37,015 nucleotides of DNA from the NCBI GenBank assembly GCA_009927445.1, contig RFMZ01000153.1:1-37015 (forward strand), written 5' to 3'. The position numbers and the translations under genes are program-made. Positions 25,117 through 34,479 of this stretch are shown here, in pieces. The notes below the pieces were generated by a model. The model did no database searches and was not told the DNA's origin. It saw nothing but the letters and a program-made list of their open reading frames with translations. Positions within the stretch are counted from its first letter, which is position 1; each line of letters begins with the position of its first letter. Source of the DNA: Betaproteobacteria bacterium. GTDB lineage: Bacteria > Pseudomonadota > Gammaproteobacteria > Burkholderiales > Burkholderiaceae.

Positions 25117-26406
25117 ATGACCCTGTTCCAACGCATCACTCAAGTCAGATCGTTATCGCGATCGATTAATGCTGCAAAAAAAATCTTAACTGAGCGTGGT
25201 GAAGCGAATACAGCGAGTATGGCTAACGAACTGATGGGGCAATATCAGTTGTTAGATGAGGATCAAAAATTGAGTTTTTATCACGCCTTAGCCACTAAAT
25301 TCAACCCTGATCCTGAGCACGTGTTAAAACTTGCTCAGGCATATGCACAGGATGCTTCGGGTAAAAATTTCATTGCGTTAAGTAGGCATACAGAGTCTCC
25401 TAGGCAGGAGTTAATTCGGCGGATCAATCGAGTTGATGGCGGTATCAAAAATCTGGTTGCAATGCGTCGACATCTGATTAAAGTTCTCGATAAGCGACCT
25501 GAGCTGAGGCCATTGGATCATGATTTACATCATTTATTTGTTTCATGGTTTAACCCGGGTTTTTTAAAAATGCACCGAGTTGATTGGAAATCGCCAGCCC
25601 ATATATTAGAAAAAATCATCCAACATGAAGCGGTGCATGAGATTGATGGCTGGGATGATTTACGAAGACGGTTGCAGCCTGATCGACGTTGCTTTGCATT
25701 TTTTCATCCACAGTTGCCTGATGAGCCACTGATTTTTGTTGAAGTTGCTTTAGTTCCAGAGATTTCGGCAACGGTTGGGCCACTTGTTAATAAAAAGTCG
25801 GATTCCTTGGATCCTTCACAATTTAAAGTAGCGGTTTTTTATTCGATTAGTAACTGTGAACCTGGTTTAAAGGGTGTTTCTTTAGGGAATTTCTTGATCA
25901 AACGCGTCGCTAAATATTTACAAGACGAGTTTCCATCGTTAAAAAACTTTGTTACCCTATCTCCTATTACTGGCATGATGGATTGGATCATTGCTGGAGG
26001 CGACTTGTCGGATGCTAAGCCGAAGCCAGTTATTCTAGAAAAAGTAAGTCACGCCATGCGCGTCTTAGATCTTAAATCCAAATCTTGGCCAGAAAGACTA
26101 TCCCTAGGGTGGACTCCGGAAACGGCAAGTCCAGACGAAAAAAGTGCCTTACAACAACTCAGCGCAATTTATTTGACGCACCTATCGGTTTGTCGAGGGG
26201 GTAACCAGGTTGCTAAATTTCATTTAGGAAATGGCGCGCGGTTACACAGGATTAATTGGGGGGGTGATTTATCGAAAAAAGGTTTAAGACAGTCTGCTGG
26301 TTTGATGGTTAACTATTTATATGATTTAGATAAAATAGAGGATAATCATGATCGGTTTGTGCAAGGAGAAGTGATTCATTCGAGGTCAGTTGCCCAATTG
26401 ATTTAA
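25117..26406 (+). CDS. Malonyl-CoA decarboxylase
   Basis: The enzyme releases CO2 from malonyl-CoA to give acetyl-CoA. The 429-residue protein has the helical N-terminal oligomerisation domain (about residues 1-150) and the GNAT-like catalytic domain. Diagnostic pieces are HEAVHEIDGWDDLRRRL, FFHPQLPDEPLIFVEVAL, the catalytic serine region TLSPITG (Ser282) and the histidine region KFHLGNGARLHRINWGGD (probably His369). It lacks a peroxisomal signal, as expected in a bacterium. It is followed 44 bases later by a Bug receptor and then by a CoA-transferase, suggesting a malonate pathway (MatA role). A candidate operator precedes it. Confidence 0.93.
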   Translation: MTLFQRITQVRSLSRSINAAKKILTERGEANTASMANELMGQYQLLDEDQKLSFYHALATKFNPDPEHVLKLAQAYAQDASGKNFIALSRHTESPRQELIRRINRVDGGIKNLVAMRRHLIKVLDKRPELRPLDHDLHHLFVSWFNPGFLKMHRVDWKSPAHILEKIIQHEAVHEIDGWDDLRRRLQPDRRCFAFFHPQLPDEPLIFVEVALVPEISATVGPLVNKKSDSLDPSQFKVAVFYSISNCEPGLKGVSLGNFLIKRVAKYLQDEFPSLKNFVTLSPITGMMDWIIAGGDLSDAKPKPVILEKVSHAMRVLDLKSKSWPERLSLGWTPETASPDEKSALQQLSAIYLTHLSVCRGGNQVAKFHLGNGARLHRINWGGDLSKKGLRQSAGLMVNYLYDLDKIEDNHDRFVQGEVIHSRSVAQLI

Positions 26407-26450
26407 AAAGATTGATAAAAAATCAGATCTATAACAAGAGGAGGAGTGAT

Positions 26451-27446
26451 ATGCATAGCAATAAATATTTAAATAGGCTTTGCTGGAATTTTTTAGGGGC
26501 TGGATTATTGAGTTTAGCGGCATTTACTCAGGCTTTTGCAGACCCAAATTGGCCAACGAAGCCGGTTACATTTATTGTGCCATTTCCTGCTGGGGGTGGA
26601 ACGGATGCTTTTGCGAGGCCACTATCCGCGGTCTTGACGAAAAACCTGAATAAGCAAATCATTATTGATAATCGTGGCGGGGCTGGTGGTACTTTAGGTG
26701 CTGGGATTGCTGCCAAAGCTGCACCGGATGGCTACACCTTTTTTGTGGGCGCTGCGCATCACGCTATTGCACCGTCTATCTATCCGAAGTTAGACTACGA
26801 TATAGAGAAGAGTTTCTTGCCATTAGCACTTCTTGCCACGCCTCCGCAAGTAATTGTTGTGAATCCGCAAAAGGTTCAGGCTAATGACTTGATGGCTTTA
26901 ATTGACTACATGAAGAAAAATCCAGGGCGTTTGAATTATGCGAGTGCTGGTAATGGGACTTCACATAATTTGGCTGGTGAGCTTTTTAAAATGCAAACCA
27001 AGACTTTTATTACCCACATTCCATATCGCGGTGCTGGCCCTGCATTAGCAGACTTAATTGCGGGTCAAGTTGATTTAATGTTTGATGGTTTGGGCTCGTC
27101 TGCGCAGCATATCAAGAGTGGCAAGATTAAAGCCTTAGCAGTTGCATCCGAAAAGCGTGTGCCGGCATTTCCCAACTTGCCGACTGCCACAGAAGCTGGG
27201 GTTCCCGGTTATGTCGTGAGTACTTGGTATGGCTTATGGGGTCCTCGAGATATGCCTAAAGATGTGGCTGAGAAGATGATTGCTGAGGTAACGAAGGCTC
27301 TCAATACGCCAGAATTAAAAGACATTTGGTTAAACAATGGCTCGGAAACGCCAAATCTTACTGGTGAGGCTTTCGGTAAATTCGTTTCAGCAGATATTAA
27401 GCGTTGGGCTGTGGTCGTGAAGGCATCTGGAACTAAATTAGATTAA
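26451..27446 (+). CDS. Bug/TctC-family periplasmic solute-binding receptor (malonate candidate)
   Basis: A Bug receptor of 331 residues with a clear signal peptide (FLGAGLLSLAAFTQAFA, cleavage before DPNWP). Blocks: KPVTFIVPFPAGGGTDAFAR, DNRGGAGGTLGAGI, APDGYTFFVGA, TFITHIPYRGAGPALADLIAG and GKIKALAVASEKRVPAFPNLPTATEAG. The frame is open from 26412, but the ATG at 26451 has an excellent GAGGAGG ribosome binding site and starts the signal peptide. Position between malonyl-CoA decarboxylase and a CoA-transferase suggests a dicarboxylate such as malonate as ligand; this is inference from context only. No permease genes are adjacent. Confidence 0.93.
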   Translation: MHSNKYLNRLCWNFLGAGLLSLAAFTQAFADPNWPTKPVTFIVPFPAGGGTDAFARPLSAVLTKNLNKQIIIDNRGGAGGTLGAGIAAKAAPDGYTFFVGAAHHAIAPSIYPKLDYDIEKSFLPLALLATPPQVIVVNPQKVQANDLMALIDYMKKNPGRLNYASAGNGTSHNLAGELFKMQTKTFITHIPYRGAGPALADLIAGQVDLMFDGLGSSAQHIKSGKIKALAVASEKRVPAFPNLPTATEAGVPGYVVSTWYGLWGPRDMPKDVAEKMIAEVTKALNTPELKDIWLNNGSETPNLTGEAFGKFVSADIKRWAVVVKASGTKLD

Positions 27447-27452
27447 GAAAAC

Positions 27453-27609
27453 GACTTCGATGGAATTTTACGAATCGTTGATAGTGCAGACCTGTATCCG
27501 GTGGCCTCAAGCTTTTAGATTGCCACGGGATGTTTGCATACCCAATCATTGCGTTGGGTGCCTCTGCGCGAAGTCTTCGAAGAAGATATATGCGGATATC
27601 TTTGGGTAT
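27453..27609 (+). promoter_or_regulatory. Candidate structured leader RNA with alternative pairings
   Basis: The 195-base gap before the second CoA-transferase folds by eye into nested stems. The outer stem is GACTTCG (27453-27459) with CGAAGTC (27569-27575). Inside it, ATCC-g-GTGGC (27496-27505) pairs with GCCAC-g-GGAT (27522-27531), and ACCCAA (27540-27545) pairs with TTGGGT (27554-27559). After it, AAGATAT (27583-27589) pairs with ATATCTT (27596-27602). The strand ATACCCAA (27538-27545) can instead pair with TTGGGTAT (27602-27609), which excludes both the third and the fourth stem. Such switching is what riboswitches and attenuators do. I do not recognise a known class. Covariation has not been checked. 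Confidence 0.45.
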
Positions 27610-27630
27610 CTAGGAAAAAATAATTTTTAA
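27460..27630 (+). CDS. Possible 56-residue leader peptide or small cysteine-rich protein
   Basis: An ATG at 27460 opens a frame of 56 codons that runs through the whole gap between the Bug receptor and the CoA-transferase and stops 11 bases before the latter's start codon. The product has five cysteines, four of them close together in VCIPNHCVGCLC, and a basic stretch AKSSKKIY after them. There is no good ribosome binding site before the ATG. It may be a chance frame inside a structured leader, a leader peptide read during attenuation, or a small metal-binding protein. Nothing recognisable was found in it. Confidence 0.25.
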   Translation: MEFYESLIVQTCIRWPQAFRLPRDVCIPNHCVGCLCAKSSKKIYADIFGYLGKNNF

Positions 27631-27641
27631 AAGAGGAGTTT

Positions 27642-28865
27642 ATGTCAGGTCCCTTATCGCATATTCGCGTGCTCGATTTGTCGAGAGTTTTAGCTGGCCC
27701 TTGGGCTGCTCAAAACTTAGCTGATTTAGGTGCACAGGTGATCAAAGTTGAGCGCCCCATCAAGGGGGATGATTCCAGAGCTTTTGCACCACCGTATTTG
27801 ATGGATCAAGAGGGAAAGTCAACCAAGGAATCAGCGTATTACTGCGCGGCTAATCGTGGTAAGAGGTCAATTACGATTAACATTTCCAATGCGGAAGGTC
27901 AAAAATTAGTGCGTGAGTTGGCTACCGAAGTTGATGTCATTGTCGAAAACTATAAGGTAGGTGATTTGGCTCGATACGGCTTAGGGTATGAGGACATCAA
28001 GGCTATTAATCCGGGCATTATTTATTGTTCAGTAACTGGTTTTGGTCAGACTGGTCCGTACAAGGACCGTCCGGGATACGACTTTATGGCTCAGGGGATG
28101 GGCGGGTTAATGAGTATTACGGGTGAGCGGGATGATTTGCCTGGTGGCGGCCCACAGCGGGTTGGTGTGCCAATCATTGATATGACTACAGGGATGTATG
28201 CCACGGTTGCAATTTGCGCTGCCATTGCTCATCGTGCAGTATCAGGGGTTGGTCAATGGATTGATGTCGCTTTATTAGACTCTTGCGTAGCCTTATTATC
28301 GAATCAGGCGATGAATTATTTTTCAACCAGTCAGGCGCCGGGTTCTTTGGGTAATGCGCATCCGAACATTGTGCCTTATCAAACTTTCAAGACAGCCGAT
28401 GGCGCTTTGATCCTCGCATGTGGTAATGATAATTTGTTTAACAAGTTCTGCGAAGTCGCGCAATGTACCCATCTCGCCCAAGACCCGCAATTTTCGACGA
28501 ATGGTGCACGCGTCAATAATCGCGTCGAGATCACCCAATTATTAGGTGAAATCTTCATTCAAAAAACCACTAAAGAATGGGTTCGTTTACTAGACGAAGC
28601 TGGTGTTGCCAATGGTCCGATTAACTCGATTAAGGAAGTTTTTGAGGAGCCCCAGGTGCAAGCTAGAGGAATGCAAATTGAGTTACCCCATGCGGTAGCA
28701 GGCAAAGTGACGCTCGTCGGTAGTCCCATGAAGTTTTCACAAACACCGATTGTCCATGAAATGCCCCCACCAGCATTAGGTCAGCATACCCAGGAGATAT
28801 TACGGTCGGTTCTCAAGAAATCTGATGTAGAAATAGTCGCCTTGCAGACTGCGGGCATTATCTAA
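27642..28865 (+). CDS. CaiB/BaiF (family III) CoA-transferase, second copy
   Basis: A 407-residue family III CoA-transferase. The N-terminal IRVLDLSRVLAGPWAAQNLADLG and VIKVERP, the ANRGKRSITINI segment, VENYKVGDLARYGLGY and ITGFGQTGPY-like VTGFGQTGPYKDRPGYDF are all standard, and the catalytic aspartate is D180 in GVPIIDMTTGMYA. It is closer to the typical dicarboxylate/formyl-CoA type than the copy at 8834, which has a degenerate 'HKGFLPGPYDHR' in place of GFGQTGPY. AAGAGGAG precedes the start. With malonyl-CoA decarboxylase and a Bug receptor upstream, it may form malonyl-CoA from malonate and an acyl-CoA donor such as acetyl- or succinyl-CoA; this is inference. Confidence 0.94.
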   Translation: MSGPLSHIRVLDLSRVLAGPWAAQNLADLGAQVIKVERPIKGDDSRAFAPPYLMDQEGKSTKESAYYCAANRGKRSITINISNAEGQKLVRELATEVDVIVENYKVGDLARYGLGYEDIKAINPGIIYCSVTGFGQTGPYKDRPGYDFMAQGMGGLMSITGERDDLPGGGPQRVGVPIIDMTTGMYATVAICAAIAHRAVSGVGQWIDVALLDSCVALLSNQAMNYFSTSQAPGSLGNAHPNIVPYQTFKTADGALILACGNDNLFNKFCEVAQCTHLAQDPQFSTNGARVNNRVEITQLLGEIFIQKTTKEWVRLLDEAGVANGPINSIKEVFEEPQVQARGMQIELPHAVAGKVTLVGSPMKFSQTPIVHEMPPPALGQHTQEILRSVLKKSDVEIVALQTAGII

Positions 28866-28883
28866 GTTGGTTGTTTAGATAAT
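28857..28883. terminator. Inverted repeat spanning both stop codons of convergent genes
   Basis: ATTATCTAA (28857-28865) and TTAGATAAT (28875-28883) form a perfect nine-pair stem around a nine-base loop. The TAA stop of the CoA-transferase ends the left arm and the stop of the TauE-like gene on the other strand begins the right arm. It is AT-rich and could end transcription from both sides, though the U tract is weak. Confidence 0.45.
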
Positions 28884-29696
28884 TCCAAAAGATTTAAAGC
28901 TTTTCGATAGCATGTAAACCGCTATACAGATCAGGAGAATTGCAAAGATACGTCGCAACTGAGTCGTATTGAGTTGATGGGCTATTTTGACGCCGATTGG
29001 AGCGGTCATCATACTGGTTAGCGAGATGCACAGTAGGGCTGGTAAATAAATATACCCAATCGAGTATTGGGGTAGATCTGGTAAGCCGTAGGCACCGATA
29101 ACATAACCGGCAGCACTGGCAATAGCGATAGGAAAGCCTAAGGCTGAGGAACTTGCTAAGGCATTATGCATAGGCACATTGCACCAGGCCATGAACGGCA
29201 CAGAAATAAATGCGCCACCAGCACCGACTAAGCTAGACATGAGGCCAATCAAACCACCGGTAGATAGCATGCCGGTTGTGCCGGGTAGTGTTCTGCTAGG
29301 CTTCGGTTTTTTATTAGTAAGCATTTGGTAGGAAGAGAATAATTGAAAACAGGCGAAAAACAAGCATAACCATTCAGTTTTAAATAGGTTAAACACTTCG
29401 CTACCGCCCAGTAGTCCACCAATAATGATTCCTGGAGCTAGTCGCCAAACGATATCCCAGCGAATCATTTTCTTTTTTTGCTGCGCTCTTACACTTGTAA
29501 TTGCTGTAAAGACAATAGTCGTCATGGAGGTGGCAATTGCCATATGCAAAATATAAGCATCTGGGAATTGAAATTGCGTAAACAAAATGGTTAAAAACGG
29601 CACCATAATCATTCCACCACCGATACCTAAAAGACCCGCAATGAGTCCAGTTGCCATACCAAGACCCAAGAGGGCCATTATTTGAAGCATTGTCAT
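28875..29696 (-). CDS. TauE/SafE-family membrane permease
   Basis: A 273-residue inner-membrane protein with about eight membrane segments and the two repeated glycine-rich motifs of TauE/SafE (GLIAGLLGIGGGMIMVPFL near residues 17-35 and GLMSSLVGAGGAFISVPFM near 153-171). Family members are proposed exporters of sulfite, sulfoacetate or other organic anions. The gene converges on the CoA-transferase with nine bases between the stops, so it is not part of that operon. A role in anion export is plausible; the substrate is unknown. It lies just downstream of the probable 6S RNA and may be read through from it. Confidence 0.9.
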   Translation of the reverse strand: MTMLQIMALLGLGMATGLIAGLLGIGGGMIMVPFLTILFTQFQFPDAYILHMAIATSMTTIVFTAITSVRAQQKKKMIRWDIVWRLAPGIIIGGLLGGSEVFNLFKTEWLCLFFACFQLFSSYQMLTNKKPKPSRTLPGTTGMLSTGGLIGLMSSLVGAGGAFISVPFMAWCNVPMHNALASSSALGFPIAIASAAGYVIGAYGLPDLPQYSIGYIYLPALLCISLTSMMTAPIGVKIAHQLNTTQLRRIFAILLICIAVYMLSKSFKSFGII

Positions 29697-29710
29697 AGAA
29701 ATCTTTCAAG

Positions 29711-29862
29711 AAAAGGGTCCCCGCCATAGCCGCTAGGTCGTCATCCTGAACCCAGAGAGTTCAAGGCGGTGCCTCTAGTATAGTTTTGGGCGCATCAGTA
29801 TTTTCAGGGAGAATAGCACCCGAAGTGATACCCTATAAAAACAAGGCGCGCTCGCCCACTGC
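29711..29862 (-). ncRNA. ssrS: 6S RNA (ends approximate)
   Basis: The gap after zapA is the usual place of the 6S RNA gene. On the minus strand it contains the two halves of the 6S bubble: GGTGCTATTCTCCCTGAAAA then ACTGATGCGCC on the 5' side, and GCACCGCCTTGAAC, then GGGTTCAGGATGACGACC and TAGCGGC on the 3' side. TGCTA and TAGCG, plus GGGT and ACCC, can close the molecule, and CTTGAAC/GTTCAGG forms the 3' bubble hairpin known from E. coli. TTTTCTT follows the closing strand. 6S RNA binds sigma-70 RNA polymerase in stationary phase. The 5' end is uncertain and the visible closing stem may be short. Confidence 0.7.
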
Positions 29863-29893
29863 ACTTCTTAGCACCTTATGCGTTAGCATCGGT

Positions 29894-30262
29894 TCAAGGA
29901 ACTATTGACCTTGGCGAACTAGGCAGGGATAGACAGTCTAAGGCAATATCGACTTGTTTTTCGATTGCGCTTAATTTGGTGTCCAGTTGCTCTAATACTG
30001 CATTACTTACTATTAATTCGTTTTGACTTGGTGGTGCGGGTTGTATATCTTGTAATTCACCTGCGAGCTTAAGAGCTGTCATGAGCGCAGCCCGTTCGAT
30101 ACTGCGATTGCCACTCGTGGTGATTTGAGTAATTTGATCATTAACTAATTGTGCGGCTGCGCGCAATTTGGATTCATTTTCAGGAGTTGTTGCGAGGATA
30201 ATTTTTTGTCCAGCAAGAAGAACCTCGATACGGACCGAGTTATTGGTTGGATTATTCGTCAT
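29894..30262 (-). CDS. zapA: Cell division protein ZapA
   Basis: ZapA cross-links FtsZ filaments at the division site. The 122-residue product begins with a beta-sheet globular part (VRIEVLLAGQKIILATTPEN), then ESKLRAAAQLVNDQITQI, the SIERAALMTALKLAGEL helix and a C-terminal coiled coil (SNAVLEQLDTKLSAIEKQVDIAL in pieces). It overlaps the upstream zapB-like gene by 11 bases and is followed by the probable 6S RNA, a gene order seen widely in beta- and gammaproteobacteria. Confidence 0.92.
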   Translation of the reverse strand: MTNNPTNNSVRIEVLLAGQKIILATTPENESKLRAAAQLVNDQITQITTSGNRSIERAALMTALKLAGELQDIQPAPPSQNELIVSNAVLEQLDTKLSAIEKQVDIALDCLSLPSSPRSIVP

Positions 30263-30509
30263 GCGATGTCTCAGAAATCGTATTTTCCAGCAAGTTTAAT
30301 TGACGATTATCGGAAGATTGGGGAAGGCGGTTGAGGATTTTCTGGATTCTTGACTGAGCATCAGTAATTTTAACAGCCATGGCTGCTCGTTCCTTGACAA
30401 TTAAATTTAATTCGTCTTGCAACCGATTCATTTTTCCTGTGAGCAATTCGATTCGATTCATGAGTGACTCAATAGAAATCGGTTTTTGCTCGAAATTATT
30501 TATTTCCAT
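30252..30509 (-). CDS. Short coiled-coil protein, ZapB-like (DUF904 type)
   Basis: The product is a short coiled coil: SLMNRIELLTGKMNRLQDEL continues as NLIVKERAAMAVKITDAQ with heptad spacing of Leu/Ile/Met, and a polar tail follows. Such a protein just before zapA is the pattern for ZapB-like division factors in betaproteobacteria. The frame is open back to an ATG at 30569 (105 residues), but the ATG at 30509 gives a start (MEINNFEQKP) just before the coiled coil and leaves TATATACAAT upstream as a possible -10 box. Neither start has a strong ribosome binding site. Confidence 0.75.
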   Translation of the reverse strand: MEINNFEQKPISIESLMNRIELLTGKMNRLQDELNLIVKERAAMAVKITDAQSRIQKILNRLPQSSDNRQLNLLENTISETSHDE

Positions 30510-30582
30510 AACATCATTGTATATAAAACGTGGCTCAGAGTTCTCAGGATTTAGTTGCAAAATAGTCATGTGGGCCTAGATA

Positions 30583-30616
30583 CGCATTTTAAATGCTGTT
30601 TTTTGAATAAAATGCG
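30583..30616 (-). promoter_or_regulatory. Nested inverted repeats between panC and the zapB-like gene
   Basis: CGCATTTT (30583-30590) pairs perfectly with AAAATGCG (30609-30616). Alternatively GCATTT-T-AAATGC forms a small local hairpin at 30584-30596, using the same left arm. The rest of the 143-base gap has no gene. It may be a terminator of panC or an attenuator ahead of the zapB-like gene; neither has a good U tract on the minus strand. Confidence 0.3.
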
Positions 30617-30712
30617 CTTTTTTCCATCACAGGTCATCATATCGTTAAAGAGACTAGCCGACTACTAGAATTAATAGGCATTTTAGTGGAGCTTGAGCGA
30701 AGAATAGTTTTT

Positions 30713-32383
<1,671 letters not shown>

Positions 32384-32391
<8 letters not shown>

Positions 32392-32572
32392 TGGAGTAAA
32401 CGTAAGCTTTTTGCGGAATTTTTGCTAATTTCATACGCCTTTGTTCATCTAAGCTAACTGGGGGCTTATCCCACAAAAGTGCCCGTCCAGCGATTTGACC
32501 TTTTTCGATTTCAGGATTTTTTTGTTTGAGTTGATTTAAAAACAAGGTTATCGAAGATTGATAGTGAGCCAT
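32384..32572 (-). CDS. DUF3460 family protein
   Basis: A 62-residue protein with the pattern of this betaproteobacterial family: a start with FLNQLKQKNPEIEKGQIAGR followed by ALLWDKPPVSLDEQRR and a tail ending YVYSND. The conserved GRALLWDKPP block makes the identification fairly secure, but the function is unknown. It stands directly before scpA, in agreement with the order seen in Burkholderiales. No ribosome binding site is visible; TATATATG surrounds the start codon, and a -10 box may overlap it. Confidence 0.85.
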
Positions 32573-32611
32573 ATATAAAGAGTTTTTTAGTTGGTACAGA
32601 ATTATTTGTGA

Positions 32612-32639
32612 GTCAGTGATTACATGTCAGTGATTACAT
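32612..32639. repeat. Two tandem copies of a 14-base sequence
   Basis: GTCAGTGATTACAT occurs twice with no gap, in the 136 bases between the DUF3460 start and the metG stop. A separate small hairpin TGGCAT-TTT-ATGCCA follows at 32661-32675. No gene is present in the gap. The duplication looks recent because the copies are identical. Confidence 0.85.
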
Positions 32640-32708
32640 TACAGGTTTCAACCGCAATCTTGGCATTTTATGCCATTCCTGAGGCTGAGGGTGATTTTTA
32701 GTCGGATA

Positions 32709-34409
32709 TCAAACAGCTGGGGCCTTATTTGCGTCTAGAAGGGCATCAATCATTTGCTGGTCGACCCTTGACATTAAGTGGCGATAGGGTTGAATTGGAT
32801 GAGTTGCCAAGAGGTGTTCATGAACACGCTCAAAGGTAAGCGGCGGAATATTTAAAAATTCTTCAACATCTTGGGCTAATTGGGGGAGAACAGGCTTGAG
32901 GTAAATTGTTAATATACGAAACGCCTCTAAAGTAATGCTACAGACGCGTTGTAACAGTTCGCCCGTGAATGGCGTATTATCTAGGGCGTAGCGTTTAGCA
33001 ATTTCCCACGGTTTTTCACTATCCACATAGACATTGACTTGATCGGCTAACTCCATCGTTTTTCGCAGAGCCTTGGCAAACTCTCTGGCCTCATAAAATG
33101 CTTGAATTTCCTCGCAAGCAGACTGTAGATTGAGGATCAGTGGATGATTGAACGCGCTTTCCTCTACAATGCCGTCAAACCGCTTCACTAAAAATCCCGC
33201 GCTACGACTAGCGATATTGATATATTTGCCGAGTAGGTCGCTATTGACTCGGGCAATAAAATCCTGCAGGTTTAAATCAAGATCTTCGAGTGAAGCATTG
33301 AGTTTGGCAGCAAAGTAGTAGCGTAACCATTCAGGGGATAGACCTGCTTCTATAAAGCTATGAGCGGTAATAAAAGTTCCTCGGGACTTACTCATTTTTT
33401 CCCCGTCGACTGTTAGAAAGCCATGGGCAAAGACATTAGTTGGAGTACGAAAGTCAGAAAAATGCAGCATTGCAGGCCAAAAAAGGGTATGAAAATAGAG
33501 GATATCTTTACCGATAAAGTGGTACATTTCGGTTGGGGAGTTTGGGCTAGTCCAGTCGTCAAACGCGAGTTGATTGGTGGCGCAAAACGCCTTAAAACTT
33601 CCAAAATAGCCGATAGGGGCATCTAACCAGACATAAAAATATTTACCAGGCGCATCTGGGATTTCAAAGCCAAAATAAGGGGCGTCTCTGGAAATATCCC
33701 AATCACCAAGAGTACTGTGTCCGACGTCTCCGACCCACTCCCGCATTTTATTTTTAGCTTCGACTTGGAGTGCTGTTTTGACCTGCGTCCAGTCCCGCAG
33801 AAAGTTTTCACAACGGGGGTCTGATAATTTAAAGAAGTAATGTTCTGAGGTTTTTTTAATTGGGGTAGCGCCACTGACAACGGAATAGGGATTCTTGAGA
33901 TCAGTTGGGTTGTAGGTGGCGCCACATTTTTCACAGGAGTCGCCATATTGCTCTTTGGCCCCGCATTTTGGACAATCGCCTTTAATGAAGCGGTCTGGCA
34001 GAAACATTTTTTTAAGAGGATCGTAAGCTTGTTCAACGGACTTCTTTTCGATGAGGCCGGCATTTCGCAAACGCAGATAGATTGTTTGAGATAAACTTTG
34101 GTTTTCATCCGTATCGGTAGAGCCGTAATGATCAAAGGAGATCATAAAATCGTCAAAATCTCTTTTATGCTCATGCCAAACCCGGTCAATGAGTTGTTTG
34201 GGGGTGATATTTTCTGATTCCGCCTTGAGCATGATTGGGGTACCATGCGTATCATCAGCACCAATGTAGTAGACTTCGTGACCACGCATTCTCTGAAAGC
34301 GAACCCAAATATCAGTTTGGATATATTCTACGAGGTGGCCAATATGGATTTGTCCGTTCGCGTAGGGTAGAGCAGAAGTAACAAGAATTCTTTTTGGATT
34401 CGGTTTCAT
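32709..34409 (-). CDS. metG: Methionyl-tRNA synthetase MetG
   Basis: MetG charges tRNA-Met. The class I motif is [10 protein letters not shown] (HIGH at 22-25) and KMSKS lies at 338-342. A zinc knuckle is formed by C146, C149, C159 and C162 in [19 protein letters not shown]. Further conserved pieces are [12 protein letters not shown] and [12 protein letters not shown]. At 566 residues it lacks the C-terminal EMAP/OB domain (E. coli 677), as in many betaproteobacterial enzymes that end after the anticodon-binding helical domain. It is divergent from mrp with 70 bases between the start codons. Confidence 0.97.
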   Translation of the reverse strand: MKPNPKRILVTSALPYANGQIHIGHLVEYIQTDIWVRFQRMRGHEVYYIGADDTHGTPIMLKAESENITPKQLIDRVWHEHKRDFDDFMISFDHYGSTDTDENQSLSQTIYLRLRNAGLIEKKSVEQAYDPLKKMFLPDRFIKGDCPKCGAKEQYGDSCEKCGATYNPTDLKNPYSVVSGATPIKKTSEHYFFKLSDPRCENFLRDWTQVKTALQVEAKNKMREWVGDVGHSTLGDWDISRDAPYFGFEIPDAPGKYFYVWLDAPIGYFGSFKAFCATNQLAFDDWTSPNSPTEMYHFIGKDILYFHTLFWPAMLHFSDFRTPTNVFAHGFLTVDGEKMSKSRGTFITAHSFIEAGLSPEWLRYYFAAKLNASLEDLDLNLQDFIARVNSDLLGKYINIASRSAGFLVKRFDGIVEESAFNHPLILNLQSACEEIQAFYEAREFAKALRKTMELADQVNVYVDSEKPWEIAKRYALDNTPFTGELLQRVCSITLEAFRILTIYLKPVLPQLAQDVEEFLNIPPLTFERVHEHLLATHPIQPYRHLMSRVDQQMIDALLDANKAPAV

Positions 34410-34479
34410 ACGTTGATTTTAGTATCCGATTAAAGTATTGGATAAATTATCGCGATTTTGCAATTTTAAGGAGAAAATT

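Noticed and set aside
32612..32639. Tandem 14-base repeat as the start of a CRISPR array
   Set aside because: Only two copies, no spacer between them and no cas genes.
33623..34135. 170-codon minus-strand frame inside metG in another frame
   Set aside because: It lies fully inside the conserved catalytic part of metG; the protein sequence has no domain-like features.
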